NCBI GenBank assembly: GCA_934230325.1 | Contig: CAKQEP010000004.1 | Coordinates: 49,379-113,378, forward strand | Length of the DNA stretch: 64,000 nt | Source of the DNA: an uncultured Clostridia bacterium | Lineage (GTDB): Bacteria; Bacillota; Clostridia; Christensenellales; CAG-314 | Direction of reading: 5' to 3' | Shown: positions 35,645 through 44,534 of the stretch, piece after piece | Numbering within the stretch: the first letter of the stretch is position 1 | Layout of the letters: every line of letters starts with the position of its first letter | Notes under the pieces: generated by a model | Databases searched by the model: none | Told to the model about the DNA's origin: nothing | What the model saw: only the letters and a program-made list of their open reading frames with translations | Program-made: the position numbers and the translations under genes

Positions 35645-36073
35645 GTGTTTTTGGGTGAAAGCAGACATCAACTCGATGCTAAAAACAGATTGAGAATACC
35701 TGCCAAGTTTCGTGCGGAACTGGGTAACGGTTACGTTGTCACTGTTGGTAGCAACGGATGTCTTTGCGTTTATAGTTCCGATAAGTTTTCTAAATACGTT
35801 GACAAGTTGGAGCAAATTCCCACGTTTGATTTAGCCGCCCAAAAATCGGTGAGAAAAATTTTGTCTTTGGCGACGGAAGTTGAGCCGGACGAGCAGGGCA
35901 GATTTATACTCCCAAAAAATCTCAAAGATTTTGCCAACATAGATAAAAACATCGTCGTCATAGGCAACGGCAGCAAAATAGAAATATGGAGCGAGGAAGT
36001 CTGGGATAAATACAGCCAAAGCGACGATTTTGACAAAGAGTTGGCTGTTTTGGGACAAAAATACGGAGTATAG
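35645..36073 (+). CDS. mraZ: Transcriptional regulator MraZ, GTG start
   Basis: 142 residues. The GTG at 35645 lies 7 bases after AAAGGAG; the ATG at 35639 is too close to that site, and the product then starts MFLGESRHQLDAKNRLRIPA, the usual MraZ beginning. Two AbrB-like SpoVT folds are present, the second with ATEVEPDEQGRFILPKNL. MraZ binds direct repeats before its own gene and represses the dcw operon. rsmH follows after 3 bases. Confidence 0.94.
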   Translation: MFLGESRHQLDAKNRLRIPAKFRAELGNGYVVTVGSNGCLCVYSSDKFSKYVDKLEQIPTFDLAAQKSVRKILSLATEVEPDEQGRFILPKNLKDFANIDKNIVVIGNGSKIEIWSEEVWDKYSQSDDFDKELAVLGQKYGV

Positions 36074-36076
36074 GCG

Positions 36077-37012
36077 ATGGAATTTTCTCATATCCCCGTC
36101 ATGCTCGAAGAATGTATGCGCTATCTCGACGTACACGGCGACGGAATTTACGTCGATTGCACGGCTGGCGGCGGCGGACACAGCGGAGAAATACTTTCAC
36201 GGTTGTCCGACAACGGTAGGCTTATCGCATTTGACAAAGATCAAGACGCAATAAACGTTTGCAAACAGAAATTTGACGGCGACAACAGAGTCAGTTTGGT
36301 AAAAAGCGATTTTAAACTCGCTCCGCAATATTTAAAAGATAACGGTTTTTGCGGAAATATCGACGGCATTCTTATCGATTTGGGCGTCAGCAGTTGGCAA
36401 CTTGACAACAGACAGAGAGGATTTAGTTATATGAGCGTCGATTCTCTTTTGGATATGAGAATGGACAGAGAGCAGACGCTCACCGCAAAAGACATAGTCA
36501 ATCGATATTCGCAGGAAAGCATAACAAAGATATTGAGAGACTACGGCGAAGATAAATTTGCCGCTAAAATATCGGCAAACATAGTGGCTGAAAGAACAAA
36601 AAATCCCATAGAAACTACGGGACAACTCGTTGAAATAATAGAAAAAAGTATCCCGACTTCTTGCAAAAAAACAGGAGGTCACCCCGCAAAAAGGACTTTT
36701 CAAGCGTTGCGAATAGCGGTAAACGGAGAATTAGACAACCTTGACGCGGCAATAACGGATTTAGTACGTTGTTTAAAGCGCGGGGGAAGAATAGCGGTAC
36801 TTACTTTCCATAGTTTAGAAGACAGAATCGTAAAGCAAGTGTTCAACTATCTCAATTTAGATTGCGTATGCGATAAATCCGCGCCTATATGCACTTGCGG
36901 CAAAGTAAGAGAAGTAATCTTACCCGTGAAATTTATCGAGGCAACCGAACAAGAAAAATCTCGCAATCCACGCAGTATAAGCGCAAAATTAAGGGTTGCG
37001 CAAAAAATATAG
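36077..37012 (+). CDS. rsmH: 16S rRNA (cytosine-1402-N4)-methyltransferase
   Basis: 311 residues. SAM-binding segments are clear: HIPVMLEECMRYL, VDCTAGGGGHSGEIL, AFDKDQDAI, DGILIDLGVSSWQLDN, and later RTFQALRIAVNGELDNL and LTFHSLEDRIVK. The enzyme methylates C1402 in the ribosomal P site. It is the usual second gene of the dcw cluster. Confidence 0.96.
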   Translation: MEFSHIPVMLEECMRYLDVHGDGIYVDCTAGGGGHSGEILSRLSDNGRLIAFDKDQDAINVCKQKFDGDNRVSLVKSDFKLAPQYLKDNGFCGNIDGILIDLGVSSWQLDNRQRGFSYMSVDSLLDMRMDREQTLTAKDIVNRYSQESITKILRDYGEDKFAAKISANIVAERTKNPIETTGQLVEIIEKSIPTSCKKTGGHPAKRTFQALRIAVNGELDNLDAAITDLVRCLKRGGRIAVLTFHSLEDRIVKQVFNYLNLDCVCDKSAPICTCGKVREVILPVKFIEATEQEKSRNPRSISAKLRVAQKI

Positions 37013-37037
37013 AATATAAAATAAGGAGTGTAATAAA

Positions 37038-37742
37038 ATGTTAACAACAAGCAGAAAAGAAGTTTGTGCAGATGAAACATTAAGCGATATCAAAAACAAC
37101 GCCGACGTTACCGAGCGTGTAATCGGCGCGCAAGAAATTCGTACCGAACAAAATCTAAAAAATATTGCGGATAAAAACGCGGCATTTAAAGACTCCTATT
37201 TTTCCGCCCAACAAAAAGACATTGCGGCAAAACTTTTTGGAGAAGATTTTGACAGCGACGAGTGGTATGCGATAAACACGGATACGGAAAACTATACAAA
37301 TCCCGATCTTATGCCTACTCCTCGCACGATGGAGCCTTATATCGAAGGGCAACCTTATGCGGGCGAACAATACAATGTAAGCGTAGGACAAAGTCAAAGA
37401 GTATCAAAAAAGGAAAAACTTGCTTTTGTATGTTATGCGGCAATAGTTCTCGCGTTGATACTCGTAGTTTCCTTGATGGCGGTGTCGGTAAGCGCAACGA
37501 TGAAAAAAGTGTCTGATTTACAAACGAACATAAACACTACTGTTTCTCAAATAGACAATATGTACAGTGACGTTGAAGCAAACGCGGACGCTTATGCCGA
37601 AGAATTAGGACTTAAAAACGGCTCTTCTACTACGGTACAACATTACGAAGCGGCTGAAACGAGAGAACCTTTAGGTTATGACGTACCCGATAATTGGTTC
37701 AATAAACTGTGCGAATGGCTTAGTCAGGTATTCGGAGGTTAA
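37038..37742 (+). CDS. FtsL-like division protein with long cytoplasmic N-terminus
   Basis: 234 residues with one membrane segment near 132-155 (LAFVCYAAIVLALILVVSLM) and then a coiled-coil segment (MKKVSDLQTNINTTVSQIDN), the topology of FtsL/DivIC. Its place between rsmH and the PBP gene fits FtsL. The N-terminal 130 residues are acidic and far longer than in most FtsL. Sequence conservation is low in this family, so the call rests on topology and position. Confidence 0.7.
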   Translation: MLTTSRKEVCADETLSDIKNNADVTERVIGAQEIRTEQNLKNIADKNAAFKDSYFSAQQKDIAAKLFGEDFDSDEWYAINTDTENYTNPDLMPTPRTMEPYIEGQPYAGEQYNVSVGQSQRVSKKEKLAFVCYAAIVLALILVVSLMAVSVSATMKKVSDLQTNINTTVSQIDNMYSDVEANADAYAEELGLKNGSSTTVQHYEAAETREPLGYDVPDNWFNKLCEWLSQVFGG

Positions 37743-37745
37743 TAT

Positions 37746-39476
37746 TTGTACAGCGCACAATACGTTACAAAAAAAAGACTGTATGCACTACTTGTTGCAA
37801 CAGTCTTTATTTTTTTTGTCATTTTTTGCAAAATATTTTATATACAAATAGTTTGGGGTAAAAATCTTCAAGCACGCGCGAGCGAGCAATGGGCGAGAGA
37901 TTTGCCGTTGACTGCATTACGCGGAAACATTACCGACGCCAACGGAATAGTGCTTGCTACAAGTCAAACGAGTTTCAGCGTATATATTCGCGCAAAAAAT
38001 GTCGAGAATGCCGAATCCGTTGCAAAAGTTTTGAGCGACACGTTGGGAATCGATTACGACGCCGTATACAAAAAAGCGTCAAACAAAAACGTGGGAGAAG
38101 CGACGATAAAACGGCAGGTCAGCGCGCAGTTGGCAGACGAGATAAGAAAACACGATTTAAAGGGGGTTTACCTTGCCGAAGACAGTAGTCGCGTTTATCC
38201 TTACGGTGATTATCTCAGTCAAATTCTCGGATTTGTTAGCATTGACAACGTAGGGCAAAGCGGCATAGAAGCAAAATACGATAATTATCTTAAAGGTATA
38301 AACGGAAAAATCCTTACGCAGTCTGATTTAATAGGGAAGGAACTGTACGATAAAAGTATGATTTATTTGCCTTCGATAAAAGGTTTAAACGTAAATTTAA
38401 CTATCGATTACAATATACAGACGGTCTTGGAAAACGTTTTGCAAAAAGTTTTGCTCGGACACAAAGCGATAGGCGCGAGAAGCATAGTCATAAATTGCAA
38501 AACGGGCGAAATTCTTGCGCTTGCCGCAAAACCGAGCATAGACTTAAACAATCTTCCGCGCGACGACATCGCAACGTTGATAGCAGGCACTAAAAATTTG
38601 TTGGTAACCGACGTATATGAGCCGGGTTCTACTTTTAAAGTGCTTACCGCTGCGGCAAATATGGAAGAATATTCGCTTGGCAACAAAAAAGCCTTTGCGC
38701 CCGATCACATATTCGACAACAGCAATTTTCGTGTCGTTGACGGCGGAAAAATTAAATGTTGGACAAAACACAGCGGTACAAAACATCACAACCAAAAACT
38801 ATCAGATGCCCTCAACAACAGTTGCAATCCTTGTTTTACGGATATAGGATTGAGTTTGGGTAAGGATACTATGTACAAATACCTTAAAGCGTTTGGATAC
38901 GGTAGCGTAACGGGAGTAGACATTTCGGGGGAGCAAGCGGGAATACTCGTAGAGCAAGGCGCGGTGACAAACGGAGATCTTGCGAGAATTTCTTTCGGGC
39001 AGACGATAGCCGTCACGCCTATTCAGTTGGCGTACGCAACGGCGGCGGCGGTAAACGGCGGCAAACTTCTTACGCCGTATCTTGTAAAAAGTATTACCGA
39101 CGATACGGGCAGGACAATAAAACGCTTTTATCCGGCGATAAAATCGCAACCTATCAGCGCGCAAACAAGCAAAACGCTTGCGTTGATGTTGGAGGGAGTG
39201 GTAAAAAACGGAAGCGGTAAACTTGCGTATATAGACGGTTATCGCGTAGGCGGAAAAACGGGTACTGCTCAAAAATATAAAAACGGAGTAATAGCGCAAG
39301 GCAAAAACGTTGCGTCATTTGTGGGATTTTTTCCTGCCAACGACCCCGAGTATCTCTGTTTGATGATTGTAGACGAGCCGCAAGGTGTGACTTATGGTTC
39401 ACAAGTAGCCGCGCCGTACGCTAAACTTGTTTTTGAACAGATAATAGCCTACAAGAAAATTCCCAAACTAACATAA
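37746..39476 (+). CDS. Class B penicillin-binding protein (FtsI/SpoVD type), TTG start
   Basis: 576 residues. The TTG at 37746 follows GGAGG by 7 bases. One N-terminal membrane anchor precedes a dimerisation domain and the transpeptidase: SxxK in EPGSTFKVLTA, SxN-like in LNNSCNPCF, and KTG in GGKTGTAQKY. There is no PASTA domain, so it is closer to FtsI than to full-length SpoVD. It makes septal cross-links with FtsW. A terminator-like hairpin follows. Confidence 0.9.
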   Translation: MYSAQYVTKKRLYALLVATVFIFFVIFCKIFYIQIVWGKNLQARASEQWARDLPLTALRGNITDANGIVLATSQTSFSVYIRAKNVENAESVAKVLSDTLGIDYDAVYKKASNKNVGEATIKRQVSAQLADEIRKHDLKGVYLAEDSSRVYPYGDYLSQILGFVSIDNVGQSGIEAKYDNYLKGINGKILTQSDLIGKELYDKSMIYLPSIKGLNVNLTIDYNIQTVLENVLQKVLLGHKAIGARSIVINCKTGEILALAAKPSIDLNNLPRDDIATLIAGTKNLLVTDVYEPGSTFKVLTAAANMEEYSLGNKKAFAPDHIFDNSNFRVVDGGKIKCWTKHSGTKHHNQKLSDALNNSCNPCFTDIGLSLGKDTMYKYLKAFGYGSVTGVDISGEQAGILVEQGAVTNGDLARISFGQTIAVTPIQLAYATAAAVNGGKLLTPYLVKSITDDTGRTIKRFYPAIKSQPISAQTSKTLALMLEGVVKNGSGKLAYIDGYRVGGKTGTAQKYKNGVIAQGKNVASFVGFFPANDPEYLCLMIVDEPQGVTYGSQVAAPYAKLVFEQIIAYKKIPKLT

Positions 39477-39499
39477 CCGCCCTAAAAATTTAATAAAAT

Positions 39500-39527
39500 A
39501 ATCCGTACAGAAAAGTACGGATTTTTT
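39500..39527 (+). terminator. Hairpin between the PBP gene and murE
   Basis: A perfect 9-bp stem (AATCCGTAC, 39500-39508, with GTACGGATT, 39515-39523) then TTTTATT. The murE ribosome site GAGG begins 8 bases after the stem. Confidence 0.75.
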
Positions 39528-39540
39528 ATTGAGGTGAAAA

Positions 39541-40980
39541 ATGAAGTTAAGCGAACTAATTTGCGATTTGCCTGTTTTAAAGGTTGTAGGTAACGACGAA
39601 GATATAGACATAAATTATTTGTCTTGCAGAACGGACAGAATAAAAACAAACACGATGTATTTTTGCCTCAAAGGGAGCAATATCGACGGTCATTTTTTTG
39701 CAAGCAAAGTTGTGGAAGACGGCGCGGTTGCGTTGGTGGTAGAAAGAATACTCGACCTTGACAAAAACGTTGTTCAATTGCTTGTGGAAGATTCGAGAGC
39801 CTTTATGGCGTTGGCGGCAAAAAATTATTATCGAAGCGCATGCGATAATTTAAAAATAATAGCGGTTACGGGAACAAACGGCAAAACAAGCACGACTCAT
39901 ATATTAAAATCGATATTTAACGTTGCGGGATACAAAACGGGAGTGATAGGCACAAACGGGGTATGGATAGGCGAGGCGAGGTATCCCGCTCAACTTACGA
40001 CGCCTGATCCGATAGAACTACACGAGTGGTTTTACAAAATGTTTGTCAACGGGGTAGAGTACGTCGTAATGGAGGCGTCCGCTCACGCCATCGTATTAAA
40101 CAAACTTGACGGCGTAAATTTTGAAGTGTCGGTATTGACTAATTTCGGACAAGACCATCTCGATTACTTTTTGGATATGCAGTCGTATGCCGCCGCAAAA
40201 AAGAAGTTGTTTACAAAAAAATACACAAAAATTGCCATTGTAAACGGCGACGACGATTTGGGAATTGAGATTTCTCGAGAAAACAAAGTTCCCGTTTTGA
40301 CTTTTGGTTTAAACAATCCTTGCGATATTTTTGCGATAGACGTTGCGGAACACAAAGACGGAATAACGTATACGCTCAATCTTTGCGACGAAGTACAAAC
40401 CGTAAGTTATCGTTTGCAAGGCAAATTCAACGTTTATAACACGTTGTGCGCGTCTGCCGTTGCGCGCGTTTTGGGTATAAAAATCGCTCAAATTACGCAA
40501 GGTATAAACGCGGTAAAGTGTATCGAAGGACGCAACGAAGTTTATCTTTTAAAAAACGGCTGCAAGGCGGTAGTGGATTTTGCGCATACGCCGGAAGGCT
40601 TTGACAATATATTGTCTTATTTGAGGTCGGTGACGGAAGGGAAACTAATTTGCGTGTTTGGTTGCGGCGGCGACAGGGACAAATTGAAACGACCGCTCAT
40701 AGCGTCAAAAGTTTCCCGTTGGTGCGATTATGCAATAATCACAAACGACAACCCACGCTACGAAAATCCGCAAAATATATTTAAAGATATTATTGTCGGC
40801 ATAAAAATCAAATACGATATAGTTGAGGACAGAAAAACCGCTATATTGCAAGCAATAAACACGGCGCAATCTTTTGATACGGTTGCGATTTTGGGTAAAG
40901 GCGCAGAACAATATCAAGAATACAAGGGCAGGCGATATGCGTTTTGCGACGCCGAGATAGTCAAAAGATTTACGGAGTAA
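39541..40980 (+). CDS. murE: UDP-MurNAc-tripeptide ligase MurE, meso-DAP type
   Basis: 479 residues. The Mur-ligase core has TGTNGKTSTTHIL near residue 112, TTPDPIELHEWF, and in the C-terminal domain GCGGDRDKLKRP and NDNPRYENP. The DNPR motif marks enzymes that add meso-diaminopimelate rather than lysine, so the peptidoglycan is predicted to be of the A1-gamma type. Its usual neighbour murF is not next to it. It begins just after a terminator-like hairpin, so it may have its own control. Confidence 0.94.
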   Translation: MKLSELICDLPVLKVVGNDEDIDINYLSCRTDRIKTNTMYFCLKGSNIDGHFFASKVVEDGAVALVVERILDLDKNVVQLLVEDSRAFMALAAKNYYRSACDNLKIIAVTGTNGKTSTTHILKSIFNVAGYKTGVIGTNGVWIGEARYPAQLTTPDPIELHEWFYKMFVNGVEYVVMEASAHAIVLNKLDGVNFEVSVLTNFGQDHLDYFLDMQSYAAAKKKLFTKKYTKIAIVNGDDDLGIEISRENKVPVLTFGLNNPCDIFAIDVAEHKDGITYTLNLCDEVQTVSYRLQGKFNVYNTLCASAVARVLGIKIAQITQGINAVKCIEGRNEVYLLKNGCKAVVDFAHTPEGFDNILSYLRSVTEGKLICVFGCGGDRDKLKRPLIASKVSRWCDYAIITNDNPRYENPQNIFKDIIVGIKIKYDIVEDRKTAILQAINTAQSFDTVAILGKGAEQYQEYKGRRYAFCDAEIVKRFTE

Positions 40981-40999
40981 AACAAACGGGAGGGGCAAA

Positions 41000-42001
41000 A
41001 TGAATTATGGAAAATTAGTCGCGGCTTTGGTTGTATCGTTTTTTGCCTCCGTAATTTTTTTGCTTTTTTTAATACCGTATCTCAAAAGAAAAAAAGCGGG
41101 GCAGCAAATATTGTGTTACGTCGGAGAACATAGCAAAAAAAGCGGAACTCCGACTATGGGCGGCATTGCTTTTGTGACGGTTAGCATAATAGTAGCCTTA
41201 TTTTGTTGCGAAGGCGACAAAACGCTGGCGCAACTCACGCTTGCGACGTATTTTGCTTACGGCGTTGCGGGATTTATGGACGATTATCTTAAAATAGCCA
41301 ACAAGCGCAATCTCGGTTTAAAAGCATATCAAAAAATCGTATTACAAACGGGTATTGCGGTTATTCTTGCCGTTTTCTGTTACAAAAATATGTTGATTGA
41401 CGGATATATTATCCTTCCTTTTACCAACAAGGAAACAAATATAGGTATATGGATAATACCGTTGGTTGTTTTTGCGTTTTTGGCAATGAGCAACGGCGTA
41501 AATTTGACGGACGGTTTGGACGGGCTTGCGGGAAGCACAAGTTTGGTTTACTTGTGCGGCGCGGCGGCATTTTTGATATATGCCGCTACAGAGGCTTTTT
41601 CGGCGGGAAGAACAGTCATCGGCGCAGAATATTTTAATCTTGTGATAGTATGCGCGAGCGTAATAGGGGCGTTGTGCGCATTTCTTATATTCAATGCTTT
41701 TCCCGCAAAAATTTTTATGGGAGATACAGGTAGTCTTGCGCTGGGCGCAGTGTGCGCCTGCGTGTTGTTGTTGAGCAAGTTTACGCTTTTGATACCGTTT
41801 TTGGGGATAATGTTTGCCGTGTCTTGCGTGAGCGTTATCGTACAGGTCGTATACTTTAAACTTACCAAAAAAAGAGTATTTTTAAAAGCGCCATTTCATC
41901 ATCATTTGCAATTAAAAGGACTCGGAGAGTCTAATATATGCGCAATTTATAGTACTATTACAGGAATAGTATCTTTTGTTTGCTTTGTTTTTAGCATATA
42001 G
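41000..42001 (+). CDS. mraY: Phospho-MurNAc-pentapeptide transferase MraY
   Basis: 333 residues with about ten membrane segments. The family motifs are SGTPTMGGIAFV, FMDDYLKI, NGVNLTDGLDGLAG, MGDTGSLALG and FHHHLQLKG, including the Mg-binding aspartates. MraY makes lipid I from undecaprenyl phosphate. It follows murE directly, skipping murF. Confidence 0.97.
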   Translation: MNYGKLVAALVVSFFASVIFLLFLIPYLKRKKAGQQILCYVGEHSKKSGTPTMGGIAFVTVSIIVALFCCEGDKTLAQLTLATYFAYGVAGFMDDYLKIANKRNLGLKAYQKIVLQTGIAVILAVFCYKNMLIDGYIILPFTNKETNIGIWIIPLVVFAFLAMSNGVNLTDGLDGLAGSTSLVYLCGAAAFLIYAATEAFSAGRTVIGAEYFNLVIVCASVIGALCAFLIFNAFPAKIFMGDTGSLALGAVCACVLLLSKFTLLIPFLGIMFAVSCVSVIVQVVYFKLTKKRVFLKAPFHHHLQLKGLGESNICAIYSTITGIVSFVCFVFSI

Positions 42002-42010
42002 GAGGATTTT

Positions 42011-43318
42011 GTGGAAAAAATTTTGATTTATGGCGTCAAATCGAGCGGTAAAGCGTTGTATCGGCTTTTGGTTAAAAACAATCAAGTTTTTTTGTTTGAC
42101 GACGATAAAAACGCATTGAAAGATTATCCTAAACAAGTCGTATACGACGTAGGCGACGACATTGCGCAATTTGACAAATTGCTGATTTCTCCGAGCGTCA
42201 ATCCGTCTAACAGTCTTGTCAAAAAGGCGCGCGATTGCGGCGTAAAAGTATTAAACGAATTTGAATTTAGTTTTTTTCGTTGTAAAGCGGACGGAATATA
42301 TGTCACCGGCACTGACGGCAAAACCACTACCGTGAGCATGATAGAAAATATATTCAAACAAACAGAAAAAAGGTTTTTTACCGTAGGCAACATAGGCAAT
42401 CCGTTTGCCGATTGTTGCGACAAAATAAAAAAAGACGATTTGGTCGTCGGAGAAGTTTCGAGTTTTATGTTGGACGGGTTTGTCGGTATATCTCCGCATA
42501 TAGCGGCAGTTTTAAACGTGTTTCCCGACCATATTGACAGACATAAAACGATAGAAAACTACTCCGCCAAAAAATTTTCTATATGCAAAAACATGTCGCA
42601 AAAGGATATTTTTATCATAAATGCCGACGACGAGTTGACTAAACGGGCAAAAATCGAAACAAAAGCAAAAATATTGTCGGTAAGTCTATGCAAAAAAACG
42701 CAAGGTGCATATGTAGACAGCAAATCCGTTTATGCCGATATTGACGGCATAAAAACAAAACTTTTTGAGGTTGAAAATTTAAAGTTGAACGGGCTTCACA
42801 ATCTTTATAATGCGATGTTTGCGGCGCTTTCCTGCTTTTGCTACGGAATCTTACCCGAATACATACGTAAAGGCATATCGGAGTTTTGCGGAGTGCCGCA
42901 CAGGCAACAGATAGTCGCTCAAAAAGGGAGCGTTATTTTTGCAAACGACAGCAAAGCGACGACGCCTCATGCCACGCTTGCGGCAATACATACGTTTAAA
43001 GAAAAAAACATAGGATTGATACTCGGCGGTAGCGACAAAATGCTGAATTTAAGCGAAATTTTAGATTTTGGAAATGTATATTATTACGCTTTTGTCGGTC
43101 AAACCGCAGGTATTTTAAAGAGCGCGGCAGATAAGAAAAATTTACATAATTACGTCGTATGCGATGATTTGCATACTGCCGTAAACTTTCTCTACAAAAA
43201 ACTAAAAAATATCGGCGGTGTAATTTTGCTCAGTCCTGCTTGCGCGAGTTTTGACAAGTACAAAGATTATCGCGAGCGCGGCGAAGATTTTGTTAGGGCG
43301 GTAAAGGAACTTTTATGA
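42011..43318 (+). CDS. murD: UDP-MurNAc-L-alanine:D-glutamate ligase MurD, GTG start
   Basis: 435 residues. The GTG at 42011 is preceded by AGGAGG. Motifs visible are VTGTDGKTTTVSMIE near residue 100 (usually GTNGKT, here with Asp), EVSSFML, NVFPDHIDRHKT, and GGSDKML. It adds D-Glu to UDP-MurNAc-Ala. It overlaps ftsW by 4 bases (ATGA), showing translational coupling. Confidence 0.93.
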   Translation: MEKILIYGVKSSGKALYRLLVKNNQVFLFDDDKNALKDYPKQVVYDVGDDIAQFDKLLISPSVNPSNSLVKKARDCGVKVLNEFEFSFFRCKADGIYVTGTDGKTTTVSMIENIFKQTEKRFFTVGNIGNPFADCCDKIKKDDLVVGEVSSFMLDGFVGISPHIAAVLNVFPDHIDRHKTIENYSAKKFSICKNMSQKDIFIINADDELTKRAKIETKAKILSVSLCKKTQGAYVDSKSVYADIDGIKTKLFEVENLKLNGLHNLYNAMFAALSCFCYGILPEYIRKGISEFCGVPHRQQIVAQKGSVIFANDSKATTPHATLAAIHTFKEKNIGLILGGSDKMLNLSEILDFGNVYYYAFVGQTAGILKSAADKKNLHNYVVCDDLHTAVNFLYKKLKNIGGVILLSPACASFDKYKDYRERGEDFVRAVKELL

Positions 43319-44463
43319 CGTTACAATCAAAAAATTTGCATGCAAAAAGCAAGACGAATAGCGGCTTTGATTATATTCTTTTGGGCGCAGTTATCGTTTT
43401 GGTAGCGGCGGGCTTGACCTTTGTTTATAGCGCGGGGTATTATACGGCTCAAAAGCAAACCGGAAACAAATATTATTACCTATTTAAACAACTTACGGGG
43501 GCGGCAATAGGGGCGGTTTTGTTAGTGGCGGCATATTTTGTTCCGCAAAAAGTTTTAAAGAAGTCGGCGTTACCTTTGTTTTGCGTTTCTTTGGTTTTGT
43601 TGGGACTGGTGTTTGTTCCGCATATCGGCATAGAGAATTACGGCGCAAAACGATGGATTGGCGTTGGCGGTTTTAGTTTTCAACCGTCAGAAATAGCAAA
43701 ATTTGCCTTTGTGTTATTTTGCGCTTACTATTTTGATAAAAACGGCGACAAATCGTACAAATTTTGGCGGTTTTTACCCATAATAGCGGCGGGCGGCGCA
43801 GTTTGCATTTTGATAATTGCAGAGCCTAATATGTCCGTAACCGTGTGCGTTGGCATCGTTATGTTGATAATGTTGCTCTTGTGCGGCATAAAAATTAAAC
43901 ATTTTGTATTGTTGCTGTTGCCCGCAATAGCGGCTGTTCCCGCGCTGATTTTTGCCGAACCGTACAGAATCAAACGGCTGCTTGCTTTTATCGACCCGTG
44001 GGCTAGCCCCAAAAACGAAGGGTATCAACTGATACAATCCTTATATGCGTTGGGAGGCGGCGGATGGTTTGGCGTCGGATTGTTTAACAGTCGGCAAAAA
44101 TACAGTTTTTTGCCTTTTGCCGAAAGTGATTTTATTTTTTCGGTTATTGGCGAAGAAACGGGTTTGTTTGGCTGTTTGGTTGTGTTTGCCTTGTATCTTA
44201 TCGTGATATGGCGCGGCATACGCATAGCGGTAAACGCAGACAACAAATTCGATACGATACTTGCCGGCGGCGTGACGGCGGTCATCGGGGTTCAAACTGC
44301 AATAAATTTTGCGGTAGTAACGGGGCTTATACCGCCGACAGGGATACCGTTGCCTTTTGTGAGTTATGGCGGAACTTCTCTCGTTGTGTTTATGGCGTCC
44401 GTCGGGTTGTTGTTTAATGCGGCAAAAAGAAAAACCTCTATTTTAGAATTTGGTCGGTTTTAA
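43315..44463 (+). CDS. ftsW: SEDS-family glycosyltransferase FtsW
   Basis: 382 residues with about ten membrane segments. Family marks are FVYSAGYYTAQ, GAKRWIGVGGFSFQPSEIAKF, the loop IQSLYALGGGGWFGVGLFNSRQKY, FLPFAESDFIFSVIGEETG and the end VSYGGTSLV. It polymerises septal glycan with the PBP two loci earlier. In a spore former SpoVE is a close paralogue and the two cannot be told apart by sequence alone. Confidence 0.92.
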   Translation: MTLQSKNLHAKSKTNSGFDYILLGAVIVLVAAGLTFVYSAGYYTAQKQTGNKYYYLFKQLTGAAIGAVLLVAAYFVPQKVLKKSALPLFCVSLVLLGLVFVPHIGIENYGAKRWIGVGGFSFQPSEIAKFAFVLFCAYYFDKNGDKSYKFWRFLPIIAAGGAVCILIIAEPNMSVTVCVGIVMLIMLLLCGIKIKHFVLLLLPAIAAVPALIFAEPYRIKRLLAFIDPWASPKNEGYQLIQSLYALGGGGWFGVGLFNSRQKYSFLPFAESDFIFSVIGEETGLFGCLVVFALYLIVIWRGIRIAVNADNKFDTILAGGVTAVIGVQTAINFAVVTGLIPPTGIPLPFVSYGGTSLVVFMASVGLLFNAAKRKTSILEFGRF

Positions 44464-44534
44464 CAAAAAACGCTTTAAAACCATATATTAAAGTATAAAT
44501 CAACCGACAAATTTAAAGACAAAATAGAGGAATT

